Assembly: GCF_000814675.1 (NCBI RefSeq) | Contig: NZ_JWIG01000006.1 | Location: forward strand, 1-64,000 | DNA: 64,000 bases | From: Pseudoalteromonas distincta | Lineage (GTDB): Bacteria; Pseudomonadota; Gammaproteobacteria; Enterobacterales; Alteromonadaceae | Direction of reading: 5' to 3' | In this document: positions 46,937-56,904 of the stretch, in pieces | Layout of the letters: each line of letters opens with the position of its first letter | Numbering within the stretch: the first letter of the stretch is position 1 | The notes under the pieces: generated by a model | Told to the model about the DNA's origin: nothing | The model's input: only the letters and a program-made list of their open reading frames with translations | The model's database searches: none | Translations under genes and position numbers: made by a program

Positions 46937-49900
46937 TTAAAAATGTACGTAATAACCTAATTGTAATTGTGTATCTGAGTTACCCACTTTATTACTACTT
47001 TGGTAACCTAGCTGTAATTTAAATAAATCATCGCCCAGTACAGACCAACCAGCGCCACTTGAAACTGATACATCTACTGTATCGTTAAGTGTTTGATAGC
47101 CAGTACTTATATCAAATAACCACGAAGGGCTTGCGCCTAAATAAGGAGGTTCTAATGAACCAGTTGAAGCAAATGAGGTCCCTAGTGCAAAACGTCTAAA
47201 TGGTTGAAGGTCAACTCTTAGCGGTCTTCTGCTTGCATCTGTATTTATTAATGCATTAACACGTTCAAAGTCTTGCCATTGCGCACTAAAATAAGCGTTC
47301 CAAATTGGGCGGTCTTTTAAAATGCTGTATTGGTAACGAGCATTATATTCTTGGCCGTTTATTAGTGAGCTGCCATCGCTTCTTCGAGAAAAAGACATCG
47401 CTGCTGCTGATAGCTGTACGTTTTGTCTACCATCAATATTGTAGTTAACATAGGCCGTGGCTTTATCTAGCTGAGCATAGCTAAGTAGTGCTTCTGATTG
47501 GCGGTTTTCAACATTATATTCAAGCTTTAAACCTACCTGTGTTCGTGAATCCCATTGATAACGAGAGTCTAAGCTAAGACCTTGGCGGCTAACTAAGCTG
47601 CCTTGGTGCGAATCTATTTTTGCATCAAAATACCAACGACCAAAGGTCATTTTATCTTCTATCGCAAACAGTAATCCGTTGTTATCAAGGTTTTGCTGAT
47701 TACTTAAACTTAATTTCCATTGCCCATTAGCATAAGGAAAATAAACGTTTACATCGTACTGGCTACTGTTTAAACCAGCCTCTGGCGATAGGTTAATTTC
47801 AAGCGCTCTAAAATAGGATGCGCGTGCATTTCTAAGTAAACTCAATTGCGATTGACTTGGTTCTTCAGTGAGTTCTTCGTACCAACGTTGCATGGTGGCA
47901 TAGGGTTGTTTTAAATAGAGTAGGGCGTTTAGCTCATCTAATTTGCTTAGTGAACCTTCAGCTATAAGCTGTTTCGCTTTATTAAACTCGCCGTTGGTCA
48001 TATAAAGTTGTAGCTTTTGCCATGGCTCTAATTTTTGTGCAGCCCTGCGCGCTAACCACCAGTTTGTTTGAGGTTCACCAATAGTGTCGGGGGCAAGTTC
48101 TTCCATTGTGTTTAATTGCATTAAATGAGGAACAGCCATCGCGCCCGCCCAGCGGAACATTAGGCCTCTGTATGCATATTTATCTTTAGGTAAGTGTTGC
48201 AGTAAATAGTGATTAAGTTCAGCAGCATTTGCATAATAACCAAGTTGCTTCATTACATCGGCTAAGTTAACCAGTGTTGTTAAGTCACTTGGCTCTGCAA
48301 TGGCCAATTTACGCAAATAAAAGTAGGCACTGTTATATGATTTTTCATAAATAGATAGGCTAGCTAAAAGCTGCGTCCACGCATAGGAAGTGTCGCTTTG
48401 AGAATAGCGAGCTAAAATGCGGCCAATCATTACAGTGTCATGCATTTGCAGCGCTAACCAACCTTGTGCAAGCACAACATCAGAGTCATATTCGCTTAAT
48501 TTAGCAGCGCGGTTTAAAGTTGTATAAGCTGAATTTAAATCACTTTGGTTTTGATACCAATTAGAAAGAATTAACCAAGCAGGATAGAGAGCTTTATTAT
48601 ATCGTTGTTTATCAAGTTCAGCATGAATACGTGCAACTGATTTAGCATCATTTACTTGTGTGCTTAATAATGCAATTTGAATCAATTGACGGTCAGTTTG
48701 CGACTCACTTTTCCATAAATAATCAAGAAGCTCCTGAGGCCGACCTTCAAAGCGCAATTGTTGGTAGTGCAGCATGTCGCCTACGCTTAAAGGGCTTATT
48801 TGTTGTAACTGCTCTAATGCATATAGCTCATGAGCTTTGTCTTGGACTCGCATTGCCATGTCTACATTGGCACTCCAAAACTCATCGTCAGAACTTTCAT
48901 GTTTGTTTTTTAGTACTTGCAGAGCTGTAGAAAAGTCATCTTCTAGCCAAAATGCACGGGCAATCCAAAGTAAATCTTCTTCATTTTTAGGCCCTTTGTA
49001 TGTAGGCCACAAAGCTCTTAAAGCTTTTAAATTACCAGTATCGTGAAGTACTTTTGCTTTCCAATATTGTGATAATGCACTTTTACCATTTATTTGCTCA
49101 AAGCGTTCAATATTATTTAACTCTTGCTTTGTGTTACCAATAAATTCGTTAGCTTGCATCCAATTAGCAAAGCCATTTCCTTTTAGATTTCTATTTTGGG
49201 CTTTATATTCGTATATATCATTAGCATCTTGGTATAAATATAAAGCGGTGGCATCGTTAATACTATCGGTAAGCATCGCAGGGGTTACGGCTTTGTTAGA
49301 CATTAGCCATTTAAACTCTCGAAGTGCCTCTTTAGGCTTGTTTTGCCAGCGCTTTATCTTCCAATTTAATAAATGTAGCTCTTTGTCATCTGGGCTTTGT
49401 AGTAATAGCTTTGCAAGTAATTGCTCAGCTCCTTTTGCATTTCCATTTGCTAAACGCAGGTGCATTGCTTGTGTTAAGTAATCGCTGTTATTTGGATCGG
49501 TCTTTAATAAGCTTTCAATAGCTTGAGCTGCATCTTCTGTGTTGCCAGCCAAGTTTGCTAAATAAAGGGTGCGTTTAACATCGGCTTTGTCACCGTAGGT
49601 GTTCCACCATGCATAAGCTTGAATCGGATTATTTGCGCCAAGTGCAGTTTCAATCGCTTTAGCTGCAATGTCAGCATTTATATTTGTTTTATAAATAGCG
49701 AATGCTTTGTCAGGTTCCCCTGCGCTTAACCAGTAATCGGCTGCAAGGAGTGGCTGTTTATTTTTTTGATAATACTGAGCAACTTTTGCGTTTAACCCAA
49801 CGGCTTTTGCAATTGTCAGTATTTGTTCGTTCCAATTTTTATGAGCTCCTATTTTTAAAGATAGCTCTTCAAAGCGGTCGTCAACTTTAGCACCACTTGC

Positions 49901-50224
49901 TAGCCATAATGAGTAAAGCAACTTTATTTCAAGTGTTGCTTTGCGCTCGCCTCTAGGTAGCTTTTCAAGCTCGTTAGTGGCTTGTGAATACTCACTAAGC
50001 CCTATATGTAGCTCAACCAATTTAGCGCGAAGCTTTTCGTTGTCGGGCTCTGTATTGAGCGCTGCATTAAGGTAAGATTTCTCAAAGGTATAATCTTGTG
50101 AAAGTGCATCATCTTCAAAAAATAAGGTATGGGGAAATAACGCATAAAGTGCAAAACAACTTACAGCTAGTATCGCTAATATTGTTTTTATAGAAATTAA
50201 CTGAGGGCGCTTTTTAGTATTCAT
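46937..50224 (-). CDS. pelB: Pel outer-membrane export porin PelB
   Basis: TPR scaffold plus beta-barrel that exports Pel and binds PelA. The 1095 residues contain an N-terminal membrane anchor (about 10-30), a long alpha-helical TPR region (about 45-760) and a C-terminal barrel ending in aromatic LQLGYYVHF. Slightly shorter than P. aeruginosa PelB (1193). Starts in the TAATG overlap with pelA. Confidence 0.94.
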   Translation of the reverse strand: MNTKKRPQLISIKTILAILAVSCFALYALFPHTLFFEDDALSQDYTFEKSYLNAALNTEPDNEKLRAKLVELHIGLSEYSQATNELEKLPRGERKATLEIKLLYSLWLASGAKVDDRFEELSLKIGAHKNWNEQILTIAKAVGLNAKVAQYYQKNKQPLLAADYWLSAGEPDKAFAIYKTNINADIAAKAIETALGANNPIQAYAWWNTYGDKADVKRTLYLANLAGNTEDAAQAIESLLKTDPNNSDYLTQAMHLRLANGNAKGAEQLLAKLLLQSPDDKELHLLNWKIKRWQNKPKEALREFKWLMSNKAVTPAMLTDSINDATALYLYQDANDIYEYKAQNRNLKGNGFANWMQANEFIGNTKQELNNIERFEQINGKSALSQYWKAKVLHDTGNLKALRALWPTYKGPKNEEDLLWIARAFWLEDDFSTALQVLKNKHESSDDEFWSANVDMAMRVQDKAHELYALEQLQQISPLSVGDMLHYQQLRFEGRPQELLDYLWKSESQTDRQLIQIALLSTQVNDAKSVARIHAELDKQRYNKALYPAWLILSNWYQNQSDLNSAYTTLNRAAKLSEYDSDVVLAQGWLALQMHDTVMIGRILARYSQSDTSYAWTQLLASLSIYEKSYNSAYFYLRKLAIAEPSDLTTLVNLADVMKQLGYYANAAELNHYLLQHLPKDKYAYRGLMFRWAGAMAVPHLMQLNTMEELAPDTIGEPQTNWWLARRAAQKLEPWQKLQLYMTNGEFNKAKQLIAEGSLSKLDELNALLYLKQPYATMQRWYEELTEEPSQSQLSLLRNARASYFRALEINLSPEAGLNSSQYDVNVYFPYANGQWKLSLSNQQNLDNNGLLFAIEDKMTFGRWYFDAKIDSHQGSLVSRQGLSLDSRYQWDSRTQVGLKLEYNVENRQSEALLSYAQLDKATAYVNYNIDGRQNVQLSAAAMSFSRRSDGSSLINGQEYNARYQYSILKDRPIWNAYFSAQWQDFERVNALINTDASRRPLRVDLQPFRRFALGTSFASTGSLEPPYLGASPSWLFDISTGYQTLNDTVDVSVSSGAGWSVLGDDLFKLQLGYQSSNKVGNSDTQLQLGYYVHF

Positions 50225-52932
50225 TATAGAGCAGATCCGTTGCAGTTAAGGTAACCATAAAAGTCACCTGTAGGTATTTTAAAATGTGTTAATTTACCCC
50301 GATTAATACCTTTGAAGCGCTCACCCAAATTAGATACAAATTCGCAAGAGCGTGCATTAATTAAATCAAGTGAAGCGGGCACCCACGCTTTAAAACTAAC
50401 AGGTCCGTTAACTTGCCAGTTATTAATAACAACATTTGCAGACGCTAAATAAGGTTTTTCACTATTTTGGCTATGATCAAAGCTAAGGCGAGCTATGTTA
50501 TTTATAATATGTATGTAGTCACCTTTTTCAGTTACACCAGATACACCTTCACTTTGAGCTATGTTTGGCACATCAAAATCGCTAGGTATGCGCAGAGTAC
50601 GAATGTACTTTGAGCTAAATAACCATTCATTATTACTGTTTTTTGCAAGTGCAGAAAAGTAAAAGTCTTTTGCTACTTTTGCATAGTGGCTTAAATGCAC
50701 CGGTGTATTTGGCCTTGCTAAAACATAATCAATGTTGTGTTTAAGAGCGTCTAAGCCCGCAAGAACTTCACCTGAATAAAAGTGATAATAAATAGTGTAA
50801 GGTTTTAACCTATATGGCTTTTCTGTTATTTCGAATGTTTCGGTTAAGCGTCTAAAGCCGTAATAAGGGCCATGCCATAAGTTTGTGTAAACATTTTCAT
50901 TTAATATGGGGGCGTAAATTTGATACAGCAAATCTCTTTCAGGGCGACCGATAGGGGAGATGTGAGAAAGGCTTGGGTTATCAGCATTTACATCAGTATT
51001 ACCGCCATTGACATTTAATACGCCAGCGTCACGAGCAAGTTCAAGTGCTTTTGGGCCAGGTGTTGCATCACCAGACCATAGCATCATTACTGTTTTTTTA
51101 TTTTTAGGTGTGAGTTTTTCATCAATGTACTTTATCGAGTCGGTAATTTCTTTTTTAAGGCTAATTGTGTTGTAGCCAGGCACGTCTAGATGAAAACCGT
51201 AATCAGTGTCGTCTTCATCTATTTTTTTTCGCCCAGATAGTGCTGTCCAAAAATAGGGATGACTATAAGTGTGTGAAGCAACTTCTACGTAAGGCAGGTT
51301 AAAAATACTACGCGCAATGCCTTCGAGTTTGGCACTTTGTTTAGAATGAATACCGCCTTCTTCAATATCAGCTTGGATCACTGATGACGTTAACGGTAGT
51401 TTGTAGTGTTTAATTATTTCATCTCGAATTACTTCTGCTGAATAAGGCTTACCTGCGTAGTGGGCAACACTTGTAAATCCATCTCCATCGATATGCAAAG
51501 TAAGCATTCGCCTGCCGCTTTCGGTGGTTGTATCTGGCACTAATATAGGTGGTAACCCCATTGCTTGAGTAAGCAATGTACGCGGATCAATAACCCATTT
51601 GCTGCCTTCCATCGGAAATGTATCAATTAGCCAAGGAGCAACTACTACTGCACCATATTTAGTTTTAGCAGCTTGTACAACTATTGTGTCATCCGATGAT
51701 TTTATTGTAATTAAAGGAGTCGCATCAGTTGATAATTTGAGTAAGTATGGTTTAACAATAGGGGGAGGTGTTGTGGACTCCCCTTTGAGCCAAGGTGCAA
51801 AGCTATCTTGTTTATATGGACCTTCAGGTAGTGTGTTTAACGACTCAATACCTAAGCTTAATAATAATTTAGTTGATTGTGGTAACTCGCCTAAAATAAG
51901 CTCTGGCACCACACCTAAATTAGCTTCAAGCCAATTGTTTAGTGTTGGTGTGTAAAATGCGTCGCTTGAGGTCCACGAAATAATACCAGCATGTAAGCTA
52001 GGATCAACTAAAGGTAAATCGCGCTTTGCCATATCTATGTAATCAGGTATATACCCCAAATACTCAATCATGGTCGCAAGCTTTAAATGTACGGTAGTGT
52101 AAATGAGTGGCTTAACGTTACTGTTGTACGGAATGAGGATGCGTCTTGGTACTGGTGATATAGTTGATGTACCCCATGTTTGTAAGTGCCCATCAGTTAC
52201 CCAGGGAATAAAACCTGCCTGTTTTATTTTTTGCGCCATAGCAAGACGGTTGTCAGGCTGTGCATAATCAATAACTTGTACTTTAAAACCAAGCTTTTGT
52301 GCCGTTTTTAATTGTGCACTTAGCCAAGCTTGATCGTTCTCGGTGGTTAATTTGTAGCTATTATTGATTGGGTTGTAATGGCTATATAAACCTTCAGCCA
52401 CTAAATCACTGGCTAAACCGGTAAGTCTAGGTAGTAACTCAAAGCCTCGGTTGAGGATAAGGTGTTTATTAAACGTGCCAGACAGACTTTTTATAATTGC
52501 GACTAAGCCATTTTGTTGATCTGATTTACTGTGCTTGTCGTCTAAAAGCTGATAGCTGTCTAGGGTATCTAAAAACAAGCCACTGAAGCCTCGTGCTTTT
52601 AAAGTAGCTGCGTTATTTTGCACATGTTGTTGCCAATGCGTAGATGTTAAATCGGCAATGTGACTATTCCAGTTAGGGTTAACTGCGAGTGAAGACTCAC
52701 TTTCAACAAACGACTCACCAACACTTAAATAAGCATAAACAGCTATGTCACGCTGTTTAAACCAATTGAGTTCGTGCTCAGTCACAAGGTCAGGCTGAAC
52801 TACAACGCGAGAATAAAAGGTCATTTCGGCTAATGGCATCGGCGCTGAGTAGTAAAAAGCGATACTATTATTTACAGGCGTTGCGAATGCGTGTGCCGAC
52901 ACTAAAAGTGCAAGGTATAAAATATACTTCAT
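50224..52932 (-). CDS. pelA: Pel hydrolase/deacetylase PelA
   Basis: Periplasmic bifunctional enzyme that deacetylates and trims Pel. The 902-residue protein has a signal peptide (about 1-17), an N-terminal GH114-like hydrolase domain with GLFLDTLDSYQLL near 114-126, and a CE4-type deacetylase with LHIDGDGF near 477-484 (metal/base Asp) and SHTYSHPYF near 553-561 (metal His pair). P. aeruginosa PelA has 948 residues. First gene of the operon; a 485-bp region separates it from a divergent chemoreceptor. Confidence 0.95.
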   Translation of the reverse strand: MKYILYLALLVSAHAFATPVNNSIAFYYSAPMPLAEMTFYSRVVVQPDLVTEHELNWFKQRDIAVYAYLSVGESFVESESSLAVNPNWNSHIADLTSTHWQQHVQNNAATLKARGFSGLFLDTLDSYQLLDDKHSKSDQQNGLVAIIKSLSGTFNKHLILNRGFELLPRLTGLASDLVAEGLYSHYNPINNSYKLTTENDQAWLSAQLKTAQKLGFKVQVIDYAQPDNRLAMAQKIKQAGFIPWVTDGHLQTWGTSTISPVPRRILIPYNSNVKPLIYTTVHLKLATMIEYLGYIPDYIDMAKRDLPLVDPSLHAGIISWTSSDAFYTPTLNNWLEANLGVVPELILGELPQSTKLLLSLGIESLNTLPEGPYKQDSFAPWLKGESTTPPPIVKPYLLKLSTDATPLITIKSSDDTIVVQAAKTKYGAVVVAPWLIDTFPMEGSKWVIDPRTLLTQAMGLPPILVPDTTTESGRRMLTLHIDGDGFTSVAHYAGKPYSAEVIRDEIIKHYKLPLTSSVIQADIEEGGIHSKQSAKLEGIARSIFNLPYVEVASHTYSHPYFWTALSGRKKIDEDDTDYGFHLDVPGYNTISLKKEITDSIKYIDEKLTPKNKKTVMMLWSGDATPGPKALELARDAGVLNVNGGNTDVNADNPSLSHISPIGRPERDLLYQIYAPILNENVYTNLWHGPYYGFRRLTETFEITEKPYRLKPYTIYYHFYSGEVLAGLDALKHNIDYVLARPNTPVHLSHYAKVAKDFYFSALAKNSNNEWLFSSKYIRTLRIPSDFDVPNIAQSEGVSGVTEKGDYIHIINNIARLSFDHSQNSEKPYLASANVVINNWQVNGPVSFKAWVPASLDLINARSCEFVSNLGERFKGINRGKLTHFKIPTGDFYGYLNCNGSAL

Positions 52933-53417
52933 TAATAATTCATTTTTATTAGATTATAACTGTGGCTCAAAGTGATGTGTTCCAATTTTGATCTAGTTGT
53001 TTGGTATTAGGAATATAGGACTATTATATGTTAATGGAAGTTTGATATCTATATATTCATTATTTATATGAACCTAAAACCAATACTAACATGGCTAATG
53101 ACTTAACTCATTACATACGAAGCAATTGGGCCGCTCAATACGCTATCAAATTAATTTTAGATCAATACAGCCGTTAGAATTTTGAATATAACAAGAAGGT
53201 TGGTAAATAATATATAGATTAATACAAAGGTCGCAGTGTTTTTAGTGTTCAAATACCTCCCTTGTGACTATAATATCAGCACGCAGAGCATGGTATGAGT
53301 ATACTCCCACCAAATTTTTTATTTACTATGTTTTAAACCCAATAAAACATAGTAAACAGTCGTAATTTAACTTTGGCAATTGTCGCTATATATGCATTTA
53401 TACACCCCGGAGAAAAA
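52933..53417. promoter_or_regulatory. pelA / chemoreceptor intergenic region
   Basis: 485 bp, AT-rich, holding the divergent promoters of pel and the chemoreceptor. The only strong structure is the 14-bp inverted repeat at 53322-53356, listed separately. I found no c-di-GMP (GEMM) riboswitch and no sigma-54 element on either strand. Confidence 0.65.
53322..53356. repeat. Perfect 14-bp inverted repeat upstream of chemoreceptor gene
   Basis: TTTACTATGTTTTA (53322-53335) and TAAAACATAGTAAA (53343-53356) flank the loop AACCCAA. It ends 61 bases before the chemoreceptor start. Lacks a following T-run, so it is more likely a 5' leader hairpin or protein-binding site than a terminator. Confidence 0.8.
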
Positions 53418-55085
53418 ATGAGTAATTTAAGCTTGAAAAACAAATTGCTGTTACTAGCTATTTTACCGCTAATGCTACTTTTAATCAGCTTAATGCTGAG
53501 TTCTTATTATTTAGAGAATAAAAATCAGCAGCAAAATTTTGAAGCATTTCAAACTAAGTTAATAAGTGACAAGCAAACGTTACTAAGTACCGAAATTGAA
53601 ATTGCTAGCAAAATTGTTCGTTATCAATTAGCAAATGGCTCTGAGCAAGATGCTAAAAACGCTTTAAGAGACATAACATTTGGCCAAGGTGGTTACTTTT
53701 TTATATACGACACCAATGGCATTAGTGTTTTTCATGCATTACTAGGTGATGCTATTGAAGGGCAAAACAAAATAGGGATGACTGACCCTAACGGTAAAAA
53801 AATAATAGTGGGCTTATTAGAGCAAGCTAGAAAAGGCGGCGGCGCTTTTAGCTATCATTTTCAAAAACCAAATACCACAGGCTTAGTTGAAAAGATGGGT
53901 TATGCAGCAATGATACCAGGCACAAACTGGATGATTGGTACTGGCGCATATATGGATGATATAGACGCAGAGCTACTTAAATACCAAACAACAATGCAAG
54001 AGCACATGAATGATAAGGTAATGACCTTATTATTAATTGCTTTGTTTTGGGTTGTTTTAACAATTATATGTGCGTTAGTTGCCGCAAACACAATGGTAAA
54101 ACCAATACAGCGCATGGCGCAAAGCCTTGACGATATTGCAAAAGGTGAGGGCGATTTAACCAAGCGTCTAGACATTGATACTAACGATGAAATAGGTCAA
54201 CTTGGCGAAGCATTTAATATGTTTGTAAGTAAGCTACATGGCATTATTGCTAATGTGGTTGATGTAACACACGATGTAAAAACAGCCTCTAGTGATATAA
54301 ATACACAAACACGATTAATTGAAGACAAACTACTTAATCACAATCATGAAACAGATCTTGTTGCGACGGCTATTACCGAAATGTCGGCTACTTCTCATGA
54401 GGTGGCTCAAAATACAAACCAAGTGGCAGAGTCAACTCAAGCGGCAACGCAAGAAGTTGCTAAAGCTCAAGAGTGTGTTGATATTTCACTCAGTGAGGTT
54501 TCAAACTTAATGGGCGAAATTAACCTAGCTGCTGAACAAGTGGATTCGCTAAGTGATCAATCTAAAAAGATTAATAGCGTACTAAGTGTAATTGGTGGAA
54601 TTGCTGAGCAAACAAACTTACTTGCACTCAATGCTGCAATAGAAGCTGCGCGAGCAGGTGAGCAAGGGCGAGGGTTTGCAGTTGTAGCCGATGAAGTAAG
54701 AAGCCTAGCAAGTCGTACTCAAGTTAGCACACTAGAGATTAGTGAAATGTTGAGTGAGCTACATAATTTAGTATCAGATGCAGTTGCAGCAATGCAAGCA
54801 AGCCAAAGTAGTTGTAATCGCTCTGTTGAATCCTCTCGTGCTATTTCAGAAAGTTTAGGCGCGGTAACAAGCTCAGTTAGATCAATTAACGACATGAGTA
54901 CGCAAATTGCGACAGCGGCGCTGGAGCAAAGTAGCGTTACAGAAGAAATAAACCGTAATGTATTTGCTATTCAAGAAATAGTTAATGAGCTAACTATTTC
55001 AAGTAAAACCACCTCTTCAGTTGGTCAGCATTTAGCTGGGCGTGGTGAAAGCTTAGGACACTTAGTTGGCCAGTTTAAGATTTAA
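53418..55085 (+). CDS. Methyl-accepting chemotaxis protein with Cache sensor
   Basis: Membrane chemoreceptor feeding CheA/CheW. From the ATG at 53418 (GGAG upstream) it has 555 residues: TM1 (about 10-32), a periplasmic single-Cache domain (about 40-200) with [19 protein letters not shown] and [18 protein letters not shown]2 (about 203-225), HAMP (about 227-280), and a signalling domain with the hairpin tip [42 protein letters not shown] pattern. Divergent from pelA. Cache of this type often senses small carboxylates. Confidence 0.93.
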   Translation: MSNLSLKNKLLLLAILPLMLLLISLMLSSYYLENKNQQQNFEAFQTKLISDKQTLLSTEIEIASKIVRYQLANGSEQDAKNALRDITFGQGGYFFIYDTNGISVFHALLGDAIEGQNKIGMTDPNGKKIIVGLLEQARKGGGAFSYHFQKPNTTGLVEKMGYAAMIPGTNWMIGTGAYMDDIDAELLKYQTTMQEHMNDKVMTLLLIALFWVVLTIICALVAANTMVKPIQRMAQSLDDIAKGEGDLTKRLDIDTNDEIGQLGEAFNMFVSKLHGIIANVVDVTHDVKTASSDINTQTRLIEDKLLNHNHETDLVATAITEMSATSHEVAQNTNQVAESTQAATQEVAKAQECVDISLSEVSNLMGEINLAAEQVDSLSDQSKKINSVLSVIGGIAEQTNLLALNAAIEAARAGEQGRGFAVVADEVRSLASRTQVSTLEISEMLSELHNLVSDAVAAMQASQSSCNRSVESSRAISESLGAVTSSVRSINDMSTQIATAALEQSSVTEEINRNVFAIQEIVNELTISSKTTSSVGQHLAGRGESLGHLVGQFKI

Positions 55086-55107
55086 CAAACCTCAAAGCCC
55101 TACACTA

Positions 55108-55133
55108 AAAGCCGCTAATAGCGGCTTTATTTT
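55108..55133 (+). terminator. Rho-independent terminator of chemoreceptor gene
   Basis: Stem AAAGCCGCTA / TAGCGGCTTT with a one-base centre, followed by ATTTTT, 22 bases after the stop. Confidence 0.85.
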
Positions 55134-55166
55134 TGTGGGCGATTTTTTATAAAAATTATTGAATTT

Positions 55167-55198
55167 TTTGCATGCGTTAAGGTCTATCAGCATGCAAA
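55167..55198. promoter_or_regulatory. Inverted repeat upstream of marR-like gene
   Basis: Perfect 9-bp repeat TTTGCATGC (55167-55175) and GCATGCAAA (55190-55198), 14-base spacer, 23 bases before the MarR-family start. CATGC occurs twice more just downstream. The layout fits an autoregulatory operator for the MarR protein. Confidence 0.6.
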
Positions 55199-55221
55199 TA
55201 TACTTATACAGTGAAATAACC

Positions 55222-55707
55222 ATGCAAAACATGCCATCAATTAAACGTTGTACTCGAGAAGAGTTAGCGCCAGAGCAAGATTTGGGGCGTTTAGTCTCTT
55301 TTTTACGTTCGAGATTAGCCATTCATGTTGATGCCAAGTTACTTCCTATGGACTTAACTTCTGCGCAATATATTGTGGTTGTACTACTTGCGAGAGAGTC
55401 GGTTAATACGCTTGCAGGACTTTGCGAATATATGGTCTATGATCGTGGCGCTATGAGCCGCTTATTAAACCGACTTGAAGAAAAAGGACTCATTATTAAA
55501 ACGCAATGTGAGCTTGATAAGCGCTCAACTATTTTGTGTTTAAGTGAAAAAGGTAAAGCTCTTTGTCCTGAAATTATGCCTGTAGTGAACGAAGTCTATG
55601 CGCAAGCATTAAATGGTTTTTCAGAGCCAGAAAAAAACCAAATAATCGACTTACTATTCAAAGCTATAAATAATCTTGATTCACTGCCAAACTCCCCCCA
55701 AAAGTAG
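55222..55707 (+). CDS. MarR-family transcriptional regulator
   Basis: DNA-binding repressor of 161 residues (from the ATG at 55222; 55231 and 55159 are alternatives, none with a strong ribosome binding site). The winged helix-turn-helix lies at about 54-115: LTSAQYIVVVLLARESVNTLAGLCEYMVYDRGAMSRLLNRLEEKGLIIKTQCELDKRS shape, with the DKRS wing. Ligand unknown. The perfect inverted repeat upstream suggests self-regulation; the kinase-like gene follows 133 bases later. Confidence 0.88.
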   Translation: MQNMPSIKRCTREELAPEQDLGRLVSFLRSRLAIHVDAKLLPMDLTSAQYIVVVLLARESVNTLAGLCEYMVYDRGAMSRLLNRLEEKGLIIKTQCELDKRSTILCLSEKGKALCPEIMPVVNEVYAQALNGFSEPEKNQIIDLLFKAINNLDSLPNSPQK

Positions 55708-55840
55708 ATTATCAATAAAATAGCGATACTGTTTCAACAGAAAGTTAGCGTGCTAATTAGTTGATCTGATTGTGCGTAGAATCTAACTTTGATAATATAG
55801 TTGCCTAGGCAATTAAAGTTATCATCTTGTTAGGTTTGTT

Positions 55841-56590
55841 ATGATTGAAAATAATTTGTTAGTACAATTACAGCAGCAATATCCAGAACATACTTTTATG
55901 CAACATCACTTAAGTGTTGTCCATAAGGGACGTTTTGCTAACGCGATTGTGTATCGATATAAAGATAATGAATTTGATTTAATTGTTAAAGATTTTAGCC
56001 AAAGCCCGTGGTTTATCCGCAAAACATTTGCACGTATGTCGGTAAATCAAGAGTATAAAGGGTTAAGCCGTTTAGCTGAGCTTGATGCAGTCGCTAACCG
56101 CTTTTGTAGATTGTCGCCGATAGCGGTTGCTTATAACTATATTGAAGGCACGCCACTGCGCGCTTTAATTCATGAAGACAAAACATTACCTGTTAACTTT
56201 TTTAGTGAACTTGAGCGTCAAGTAGCAAAAATGCATCGCAAAGGCATCGTGCATTTAGACTTACGTAATATGGGTAATATTTTATGCGGCGCAGACGGTA
56301 AACCTTATTTTATTGATTTTCAGTCCACTATTAGCTTTTCTCGTTTTCCACGTTGGTTGCAACGCTTTATGCGAGGATCTGACATGTCAGGCGTATATAA
56401 AGCATGGAATAAATTGGGTGAGCAACCTCTGCCACAAAAAAAACAAGACTATTTAGAGCGCTTTAATCACGTGCGTAAACGCTGGATTTTTAAAGGTTAC
56501 CCAATACAGCGAGGCTATGCGTGGGGCGCTGCACTTATTACTCAATTTGTAGATTCTGACTTAGTACGAAATATTACTGATAGACTTTAA
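55841..56590 (+). CDS. Kinase-like protein (Kdo-kinase/RIO-type fold)
   Basis: A 249-residue protein with the core of a small protein-kinase-like fold: a lysine-containing strand (LIVKDFS, K50), and a catalytic loop HLDLRNMGNIL with H138, D140 and N146, then FIDFQ with metal-binding D159. The C-terminal part (160-249) is basic and aromatic (WRFMRG, RWIFKGYP). Such HxDLR proteins include lipopolysaccharide-core kinases and bacterial RIO-like kinases; the substrate here is not predictable. Separate unit, ended by a strong terminator. Confidence 0.82.
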   Translation: MIENNLLVQLQQQYPEHTFMQHHLSVVHKGRFANAIVYRYKDNEFDLIVKDFSQSPWFIRKTFARMSVNQEYKGLSRLAELDAVANRFCRLSPIAVAYNYIEGTPLRALIHEDKTLPVNFFSELERQVAKMHRKGIVHLDLRNMGNILCGADGKPYFIDFQSTISFSRFPRWLQRFMRGSDMSGVYKAWNKLGEQPLPQKKQDYLERFNHVRKRWIFKGYPIQRGYAWGAALITQFVDSDLVRNITDRL

Positions 56591-56904
56591 TTTAAAGCAT
56601 AAACCGTAATTTAAAAACACCTAATTCATTGTGTGATTTTGCCCATATTAGCCTAGCTAATATGGGATTTTTTTTATTATAAGTAATCCCTTTGGTTTGC
56701 TTACTTGTTGTTTAATCCCTCAAAAACAATTCCTTTTACTGTTTTTTTAATTTTTTAAAATAAATATTAGTACTGCATTTAGTTTGCCCATACAATGCGC
56801 AAAAATAGCTTGCGCATGCTTAATAAGTTCACGTTTTTTCTGCAATTTTTTATTGTTCAAGTAGACTATAAATAATGTGCGCTTTTAAATTTTAAGGTTT
56901 TAAG
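56591..56904. other. Intergenic stretch upstream of mgtE
   Basis: 314 bp holding the upstream gene's terminator (56642-56674) and, nearer mgtE, a perfect 8-bp inverted repeat ATGCGCAA / TTGCGCAT (56795-56802, 56810-56817) about 90 bases before the start. The rest is AT-rich. No M-box riboswitch was recognised. Confidence 0.6.
56642..56674 (+). terminator. Rho-independent terminator of kinase-like gene
   Basis: Perfect 11-bp stem CCCATATTAGC / GCTAATATGGG with CTA loop, then ATTTTTTTT. Confidence 0.92.

Noticed and set aside
52933-53417. c-di-GMP riboswitch or sigma-54 promoter upstream of pelA or the chemoreceptor
   Set aside because: No GEMM-like conserved segments and no TGGCAC-N5-TTGC on either strand; only the 14-bp inverted repeat is evident.
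56795-56817. Magnesium riboswitch in the mgtE leader
   Set aside because: Only a simple 8-bp hairpin is present; no M-box architecture could be recognised.
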